Shown here: positions 11,702 through 16,446 of the stretch, piece after piece
Layout of the letters: each line of letters opens with the position of its first letter
Position numbering within the stretch: position 1 is the stretch's first letter
From: DASQUP01 sp035641235
GTDB lineage: Bacteria > Actinomycetota > CADDZG01 > WHSQ01
Assembly (NCBI GenBank): GCA_035641235.1
Contig: DASQUP010000193.1
Coordinates: 1 to 16,446 of the forward strand
Direction of reading: 5' to 3'
DNA: 16,446 nucleotides
The notes under the pieces: generated by a model
What the model saw: the letters and a program-made list of their open reading frames with translations, nothing else
Told to the model about the DNA's origin: nothing
The model's database searches: none
Position numbers and translations under genes: made by a program

Positions 11702-14014
11702 ATGGGTTCAATTCCCGAGCAGCCCGAGCATATTCAGCAACCTGAAGCCCGACCCGCTCCGGCCGGCCCCGTGAAGCCGCCTACCCGGCGTGTCAAGTCG
11801 GTGCTCCAGCGCGTTCGTCCTGCTCGCCAGACCAACCCCGATATCGCGGCCCTCGTCCGGGAGGTAAAGGCCCGGCGGCCGAAGGCAGAGACGAAAGTGA
11901 TCGAGAGGGCCTTCGAGATCGCCGAGGCCGCACATTCAGGGCAACTCCGGAAGTCCGGAGATGCTTTTATCACCCACCCGATCGGGGTCGCCCACATCCT
12001 GGCGGAACTGGGGATGGATGAGACCACCATCGCCGCCGCCCTCCTCCACGATGCCGTCGAGGACACCGAGATCAGCCTCCCCGAAGTGGAAGAGCTGATG
12101 ACCTTCGAGATCGCTTCGCTGATCGATGGTGTCACGAAACTCGAGAAGATTCGTTTCCGAACGCCCGAACAGAGCCGAGCCGAGAACCTCCGGAAGATGA
12201 TCATCGCCACGGCCACCGATGTCCGGGTCCTGCTCATCAAGATCGCCGACCGACTGCACAACATGAGGACGCTGGCGCCCCTCAGCCCCGAAAAACAGGA
12301 GCTGATTGCGAGAGAGACCCTTGAGATCTACGCGCCGCTGGCGCACCGCCTGGGCATGTACGCCATCAAATGGGAGCTCGAGGATCTGTCTTTCGCGACC
12401 CTCCACCCGAAGCGGTTCGAGGAGATCGCTGCCCTCGTGCAACAAAGGCAGCCGGAACGCCTGAGTATGGTCGAGGACACCTCCGAGCAGATCCGAATGA
12501 AGCTCCGCGAGGTGAAGATCAAGGCCGAGGTCTCGGGCCGGCCCAAGCACCTGTACTCGATCTACGAAAAGATTGTGCTCAGAGGAAAGCAGTTCGACGA
12601 GATCTTCGACCTCGTTGGCATTCGTGTCGTAGTGGAGTCCGTGCGCGATTGTTACGCGGCCCTCGGCGCGTTACACACCCTCTTTACACCCGTCCCCGGG
12701 CGATTCAAGGACTACATCGCGATGCCCAAGTTCAATATGTACCAATCTCTGCACACCACGGTCATTGGTCCGATCGGGCGTCCGATGGAGATCCAGATCC
12801 GCACGCAGGCTATGCACAGAGCAGCCGAGTTCGGGATCGCCGCACACTGGCTCTACAAGGAGCAGAAGCGCGGCCGCGTCTCGGAGGATGAGATTCAATG
12901 GCTTCAGCGCTTTCTCGATTGGCAACGCGAATCGGCGGACCCCAAGGAGTTCCTGGAGTCACTCAAGATCGATCTCTATTCAGACGAAATCTTCGTCTTC
13001 ACTCCGAAGGGAGACGTTCTGGCGTTCCCGAAGGGTGCGACACCTCTCGACTTCGCATACGGGATCCACACGGAAGTGGGTCACAAGACGGTCGGCTCGC
13101 GCGTAAACGGACGCCTGGTGTCGTTGAGTCATCCACTCAACTCGGGTGACTCCGTGGAGATCATCACCTCGAAGGGAAATGCGTCGCCGTCGCGCGACTG
13201 GCTCCAAGTAGTAAGGACCCCCCGCGCGCGGAACAAGATAAGAGCGTGGTTCGCGCGTGAGCGCCGTGAGGATGCACTCGCCCAAGGTCGTGACACCCTG
13301 ATGCAGGCGATGCGGAAACAAGGGCTTCCGGTCGACAAGATCTCCAAAAGCGAGCTGCTGCAACAGGTCGCGGACGAACTCAAGCATCCGGACCTCGACA
13401 CGATGTTTGTTGCCGTCGGCGAGGGACGGCTGTCTGCGCAGTCGGTGACCACGCGGGTCATGCGCTTGTTCGAGCCGGAGGTAGAGGAGGCCGAGGAACC
13501 GGCTACGGCCCCGGTCGCTCCGCGCCGCCGCCGAGAGGCGAAGTCGCGTGGCAAGGGCGTGATCGTCGAGGGATTCGACGACCTTCTGGTGCGGCTCGCC
13601 CGGTGCTGCACTCCCGTCCCGGGCGACAAGGTGGTTGGTTTCCTGACGCGAGGCCGTGGTGTGTCGGTGCACCGGGAGGACTGCCCAAATGCGAAAGCGC
13701 TCGCACAAAGCAATGAAGGTCGCATGATCGAGGTCTGGTGGGACAACCGAGCGCGTGGGACATTCACGGCGACCATTCAAGTAGAGGCCTTGGACAGGAC
13801 CAAACTGCTGCGCGACGTCTCGACGGCGATCTCCGATGTCGGTGTGAACATCCTCTCGTCGAGCACCAGATCGGGCAGGGATGGGATCGCCAACCTCACG
13901 TTCACATTTGAACTGGCGGATCCCGCCCACCTCGAACACGTCATCCAGAGTGTCCGGCAGATCGATTCCGTGTTCGACGCATATCGAGTCGTTCCAAGCT
14001 CCGCACGCGCGTAA
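11702..14014 (+). CDS. rel: Bifunctional (p)ppGpp synthetase/hydrolase Rel
   Basis: Makes and degrades the alarmone (p)ppGpp on and off the ribosome. From the ATG at 11702 it has 770 residues. Order: Pro-rich N-terminal extension (1-45); hydrolase HD domain with A-A-H-S-G-Q (76-81), H-D-A-V-E-D-T (116-122) and A-D-R-L-H-N-M-R-T (182-190); synthetase domain with G-R-P-K-H-L-Y-S-I-Y (279-288), an R-x-K at 294-296 as expected for bifunctional forms, and R-F-K-D-Y-I-A-M-P-K-F-N-M-Y-Q-S-L-H-T (334-352); TGS domain (about 428-490); a charged linker (591-618); a zinc-finger region with Cys635, Cys636, His658 and Cys661; C-terminal ACT domain (about 688-765). Both catalytic halves look intact. The frame is open upstream to 11537, but that part overlaps the DUF7662 gene and lies upstream of the promoter, so it was excluded. 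Confidence 0.96.
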   Translation: MGSIPEQPEHIQQPEARPAPAGPVKPPTRRVKSVLQRVRPARQTNPDIAALVREVKARRPKAETKVIERAFEIAEAAHSGQLRKSGDAFITHPIGVAHILAELGMDETTIAAALLHDAVEDTEISLPEVEELMTFEIASLIDGVTKLEKIRFRTPEQSRAENLRKMIIATATDVRVLLIKIADRLHNMRTLAPLSPEKQELIARETLEIYAPLAHRLGMYAIKWELEDLSFATLHPKRFEEIAALVQQRQPERLSMVEDTSEQIRMKLREVKIKAEVSGRPKHLYSIYEKIVLRGKQFDEIFDLVGIRVVVESVRDCYAALGALHTLFTPVPGRFKDYIAMPKFNMYQSLHTTVIGPIGRPMEIQIRTQAMHRAAEFGIAAHWLYKEQKRGRVSEDEIQWLQRFLDWQRESADPKEFLESLKIDLYSDEIFVFTPKGDVLAFPKGATPLDFAYGIHTEVGHKTVGSRVNGRLVSLSHPLNSGDSVEIITSKGNASPSRDWLQVVRTPRARNKIRAWFARERREDALAQGRDTLMQAMRKQGLPVDKISKSELLQQVADELKHPDLDTMFVAVGEGRLSAQSVTTRVMRLFEPEVEEAEEPATAPVAPRRRREAKSRGKGVIVEGFDDLLVRLARCCTPVPGDKVVGFLTRGRGVSVHREDCPNAKALAQSNEGRMIEVWWDNRARGTFTATIQVEALDRTKLLRDVSTAISDVGVNILSSSTRSGRDGIANLTFTFELADPAHLEHVIQSVRQIDSVFDAYRVVPSSARA

Positions 14015-14017
14015 CCT
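14012..14017 (+). promoter_or_regulatory. Possible -10 for the PBP gene, overlapping the rel stop
   Basis: TAACCT fits TANNNT and contains the rel TAA stop. It ends 6 nt before the PBP ATG at 14024, the spacing expected for a leaderless transcript, and no Shine-Dalgarno sequence is visible. No -35 was found. Because any TAA or TAG followed by a T three bases later fits, chance is a real alternative. Confidence 0.35.
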
Positions 14018-14023
14018 GTTTCC

Positions 14024-15787
14024 ATGCCTCGGCGGGTGACCTCACGGACAATAAGCCTCGCGCTCTCGATACTCGTTTTAGCTGCCGCCTGCACGAACGC
14101 ATCGGAGGGCGAGGAGGAGCCGGGTTTCCCCTCTGCAGCCGAGGCGGCGGAAGCATTCGCCGCCGGCATGACTGAGGGGGACTACGACTCGGTGGTGGAA
14201 TCCATGCGCGATGTCACCGGCCGGGAATGGACGTCGCTCGAGTTCGGGAGTTGGTTGGAACGGCGTCTCGATGCTGGGCTGGTGTCGGCGTTGAGATTCG
14301 AGGTGGACGGCGAGGTCAGGGAGCCTGAGCCCGAGGAGTTCGAAAATGGCGGTTCGCCGTCGGTAGAGGTGCCCTACACGATCACGTACGAATCGGAAGC
14401 GTCGGCCGATCCGGTGGCGCAAAGTGGTGACTTCGATCTGACCTTCGACGCCGAGGAAGAACAGTGGGTCGTCGGGTGGAGCAAGGGATTGCTGTGGCCG
14501 GCGACACCGGGTGCATCCCGCTTCAAGGTCACTACCAAATGGCCTCGGCGCGCCGCGATCCTCGACCGAAGGGGACGGCCGCTCGCCCGCGGGCCGGCGG
14601 CCGAGCGGAAGTACCCGTCGGGCTCGGTAGGGGGAAGTCTGATCGGGCATGTCGAGACGTTGACCAAACCGGAGGCTGAGGCCCGGTCCGATGGAGCGCT
14701 CCCGGGTGATCTCGTGGGTGGGTCTGGACTCGAGGAAGGACTGAACGATCGGCTGGCCGGGTCCCCGGGGTACAGGCTTCAGCTCCTGGACTCGGGTGGC
14801 CGCGTCCTCGAGGTCCTCGGCCGAGTTGCCCCGGAACGCGCCGAGTCGGTCAAGACCACGATCGACATAGATGTGCAACTCGGAGCGGAGAATGCGTTCG
14901 GGGACACGGTCGGAGGAGTTGCTGTGATCGACCCACGGAAGGGTGATCTCCTGGCCGCGGTGGGCTCGGGCGCCTTTAGCCCCGGCAACTACGTGGGAGC
15001 TACCGGAGTCGAACCGTTCAACCGCGGCCTCGTCGGGCGGTATCCGCCGGGATCGTCCATGAAGGTGGTGACCGCGGCGGCGGCGCTCGAGGAGGAAGTG
15101 GTGACGCCTGAGACTCCGGTCACGGGGCCGAAGGAGTACCAGGGCGTTCGCAACTTCGAGTCCGGGGAGTTCGGCAGCATTCCGTTTGCAACCGCTACGA
15201 AGTTCAGCGTCAACACCGCTTTTGCCCAAGTTGCTCAGAAGTTGGGTGCCGAGGTGATGTTCGAGTACGCGGAGCGGTTCGGGTTCAACGAAACGCAGAA
15301 CGTTCCGCTCGAGGTCGCGACCTCGTCCTTCCCGCAGCCAGAAGGTGCGGGGGATCTGATGTGGGCATCGATCGGCCAGGCGCAGGTGCTGGCGACGCCC
15401 GTCCAGATGGCTACCGTGGCCGGCACCATCGCCAAAGGTGGGAAGCGCATGGATCTTCGCGTGACGCGGGACGAGAAGCCGTCGGGAGAGCGAGTTGTGT
15501 CGCGACGGACCGCGGGACAGGTTGCCTCGATCATGGAGGACGTCGTTGTGGGCGGCACCGGATCCGGCGCTCGCATCGCCGGCGTGAGGGTTGCCGGGAA
15601 GACCGGTACGGCCGAGGTGGATGTCGACGGCAAACGGAAGAACCACGCGTGGTTCATAGCGTTCGCTCCGGTGGAAGCGCCGCGGGTGGCCGTTGCCGTG
15701 GTGGCGGAGCTGGGTGGGATCGGCGGACGCGTGGCGGCTCCACTGGCCGGACAGACATTGATCAACGTGCTGCCCCTCATCGAATGA
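14024..15787 (+). CDS. Lipoprotein-like class B penicillin-binding protein with MecA_N domain
   Basis: A peptidoglycan D,D-transpeptidase of 587 residues acting outside the membrane. The N-terminus has R-R, a hydrophobic stretch (10-22) and L-A-A-A-C, so Cys23 is probably lipidated. Residues about 35-160 match the NTF2-like MecA_N domain (E-A-F-A-A-G-M-T-E-G-D-Y at 42-53; W-V-V-G-W near 148-152). A short linker domain follows, starting R-A-A-I-L-D-R-R-G-R-P-L-A (176-188). The transpeptidase domain (about 295-585) carries all three motifs: S344-x-x-K347 (P-P-G-S-S-M-K), S395-V-N397, and K526-T-G528. MecA_N domains occur in many Gram-positive PBPs and do not by themselves mean beta-lactam resistance. 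The stop overlaps dtd by 4 nt. Confidence 0.9.
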   Translation: MPRRVTSRTISLALSILVLAAACTNASEGEEEPGFPSAAEAAEAFAAGMTEGDYDSVVESMRDVTGREWTSLEFGSWLERRLDAGLVSALRFEVDGEVREPEPEEFENGGSPSVEVPYTITYESEASADPVAQSGDFDLTFDAEEEQWVVGWSKGLLWPATPGASRFKVTTKWPRRAAILDRRGRPLARGPAAERKYPSGSVGGSLIGHVETLTKPEAEARSDGALPGDLVGGSGLEEGLNDRLAGSPGYRLQLLDSGGRVLEVLGRVAPERAESVKTTIDIDVQLGAENAFGDTVGGVAVIDPRKGDLLAAVGSGAFSPGNYVGATGVEPFNRGLVGRYPPGSSMKVVTAAAALEEEVVTPETPVTGPKEYQGVRNFESGEFGSIPFATATKFSVNTAFAQVAQKLGAEVMFEYAERFGFNETQNVPLEVATSSFPQPEGAGDLMWASIGQAQVLATPVQMATVAGTIAKGGKRMDLRVTRDEKPSGERVVSRRTAGQVASIMEDVVVGGTGSGARIAGVRVAGKTGTAEVDVDGKRKNHAWFIAFAPVEAPRVAVAVVAELGGIGGRVAAPLAGQTLINVLPLIE

Positions 15788-16233
15788 GGGCCGTCGTCCA
15801 ACGTACATCCGGAGCGTCGGTCACCGTCGGGGACCGGACTACGGGGTCGATAGGGGTGGGGCTGGTGGTACTCGTGGGAGTGGCGCCGGAGGACGGCCCC
15901 GCCGAGGCAAAGTGGCTGGCCGACAAGGTTGCGAACCTTCGGATCTTCGAAGATGCCGATGGGAGGATGAACCGTTCGCTCCTCGAAGTCGGTGGCGAAG
16001 CGTTGATCGTGTCGCAGTTCACTCTCTACGGAGATGCCCGCAAGGGGCGGAGGCCATCGTTCATCCGCGCCGCGCAGGGCCCGCGGGCGGAGGAATTATA
16101 CGAATCGGTGGTGACGGAGCTAGAGGCTCTCGGGATTAGCTGTGCAACGGGCGAGTTCGGAGCGATGATGAACGTGTCATTGATCAATGAAGGTCCTGTG
16201 ACGATACTTCTCGACTCCGACAAAGTCTTCTAG
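15784..16233 (+). CDS. dtd: D-aminoacyl-tRNA deacylase
   Basis: Dtd removes D-amino acids (and glycine mischarged on tRNA-Ala) from tRNAs, protecting translation. It has 149 residues, the usual length. The N-terminus M-R-A-V-V-Q-R, the S-Q-F-T-L-Y-G-D motif (77-84) and the second signature N-V-S-L-I-N-E-G-P-V-T (130-140) with the Gly137-Pro138 pair of the active site are all present. The ATG at 15784 overlaps the PBP TGA (ATGA), pointing to coupled translation. The frame is open further upstream within the PBP gene, but only this start gives the family N-terminus. Pairing with a peptidoglycan enzyme is suggestive because wall synthesis uses D-amino acids; dtd neighbours vary between species. 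Confidence 0.95.
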   Translation: MRAVVQRTSGASVTVGDRTTGSIGVGLVVLVGVAPEDGPAEAKWLADKVANLRIFEDADGRMNRSLLEVGGEALIVSQFTLYGDARKGRRPSFIRAAQGPRAEELYESVVTELEALGISCATGEFGAMMNVSLINEGPVTILLDSDKVF

Positions 16234-16236
16234 GCT
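16231..16236 (+). promoter_or_regulatory. Possible -10 overlapping the dtd stop
   Basis: TAGGCT fits TANNNT, contains the dtd TAG stop, and ends 7 nt before the GTG at 16244. No Shine-Dalgarno sequence is visible for the next gene. Same layout as at the rel/PBP junction; no -35 identified. Confidence 0.25.
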
Positions 16237-16243
16237 CCGCCGA

Positions 16244-16446
16244 GTGATCTCGCTCGTCTTTTTCTCTTGGGTTGGAGTCATTCTTGCCGTCGGCTATGTT
16301 ACGGCCAGACTGATAGTCAAAGCCGTCGCAGACAAGAGCGGCCCTCGATGGGTGCTAGCGGGCATTTCGCTGATCGCACTCATCGTTTTGGAGAGTCCGG
16401 CTGCGTTCGCACTGGCTCACTTCCCAGAGGACTGTGGCTTCCGAGG
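16244..16446 (+). CDS. Unrecognised membrane protein, N-terminal part
   Basis: A frame opens with GTG at 16244 and stays open to the window edge (67 full codons). It encodes two hydrophobic segments: residues about 2-25 (I-S-L-V-F-F-S-W-V-G-V-I-L-A-V-G-Y-V) and about 37-58 (V-L-A-G-I-S-L-I-A-L-I-V-L-E-S). A short Lys/Asp/Arg-containing loop joins them, and P-E-D-C-G-F-R follows. This is consistent with a polytopic membrane protein, or a membrane-anchored protein whose main domain lies beyond the edge. I do not recognise the family. It starts 10 nt after dtd, with no visible ribosome binding site. Confidence 0.5.
   Translation, partial: MISLVFFSWVGVILAVGYVTARLIVKAVADKSGPRWVLAGISLIALIVLESPAAFALAHFPEDCGFR

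Noticed and set aside
12980..13939. Open frame of 319 codons on the - strand
   Set aside because: Antisense to the TGS-to-ACT part of rel; no recognisable domain.
14078..15808. Open frame of 576 codons on the - strand
   Set aside because: It is antisense to the PBP gene, whose three catalytic motifs prove the + strand frame. Its translation is Arg/His/Pro rich with no family features, typical of a shadow in GC-rich DNA.
1..16446. tRNA, rRNA, CRISPR array or prophage genes
   Set aside because: No cloverleaf, rRNA-like conserved block, regularly spaced repeat or phage-type gene was seen on either strand.

Overview
This window comes from a GC-rich actinobacterial chromosome (Actinomycetota, probably a deep lineage such as Acidimicrobiia; lower ranks cannot be resolved by eye). 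Grounds: the PdxS/PdxT route to vitamin B6, a YebC - RuvCAB - YajC - SecD - SecF - Apt - Rel gene order, separate SecD and SecF, a Gram-positive-type LexA box (CGAAC-N4-GTTCG) ahead of ruvC, and several genes that seem to start at or near the transcript 5' end without a Shine-Dalgarno sequence. All genes lie on the + strand. No rRNA, tRNA, CRISPR array or insertion sequence was recognised.

Left part (1-3350): the C-terminal part of a DUF3048 protein, then pdxS-pdxT-yebC with a 2-nt gap and a 1-nt overlap. A 43-nt imperfect palindrome occurs twice in the same orientation, 24 nt after the DUF3048 stop and 27 nt after the yebC stop. It is the clearest unexplained non-coding structure here.

Middle (3350-6900): a single gene for a PAS-like, class IIIb-type adenylate cyclase stands between yebC and ruvC. 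A 233-nt gap follows, holding a 110-nt nested inverted repeat and then a perfect LexA box. The Holliday-junction operon ruvC-ruvA-ruvB follows with 4-nt overlaps, so SOS control of the operon is expected.

Protein export and nucleotide part (6900-14014): yajC, an HD-domain phosphohydrolase of unknown substrate overlapping yajC by 4 nt, secD, secF and apt. Next come a small DUF7662-type orphan and a bifunctional Rel/SpoT (p)ppGpp enzyme with HD, synthetase, TGS, zinc-finger and ACT domains.

Right part (14015-16446): a class B penicillin-binding protein with a lipoprotein-type N-terminus and a MecA_N domain, overlapping dtd (D-aminoacyl-tRNA deacylase) by 4 nt, and the start of an unrecognised two-helix membrane protein cut by the window edge.

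Most genes are housekeeping. The parts that merit attention are the paired hairpin repeat, the nested inverted repeat next to the cyclase, the HD protein embedded in the Sec accessory operon, the DUF7662 orphan, and -10 motifs that overlap upstream stop codons. No gap between genes exceeds about 235 bases.
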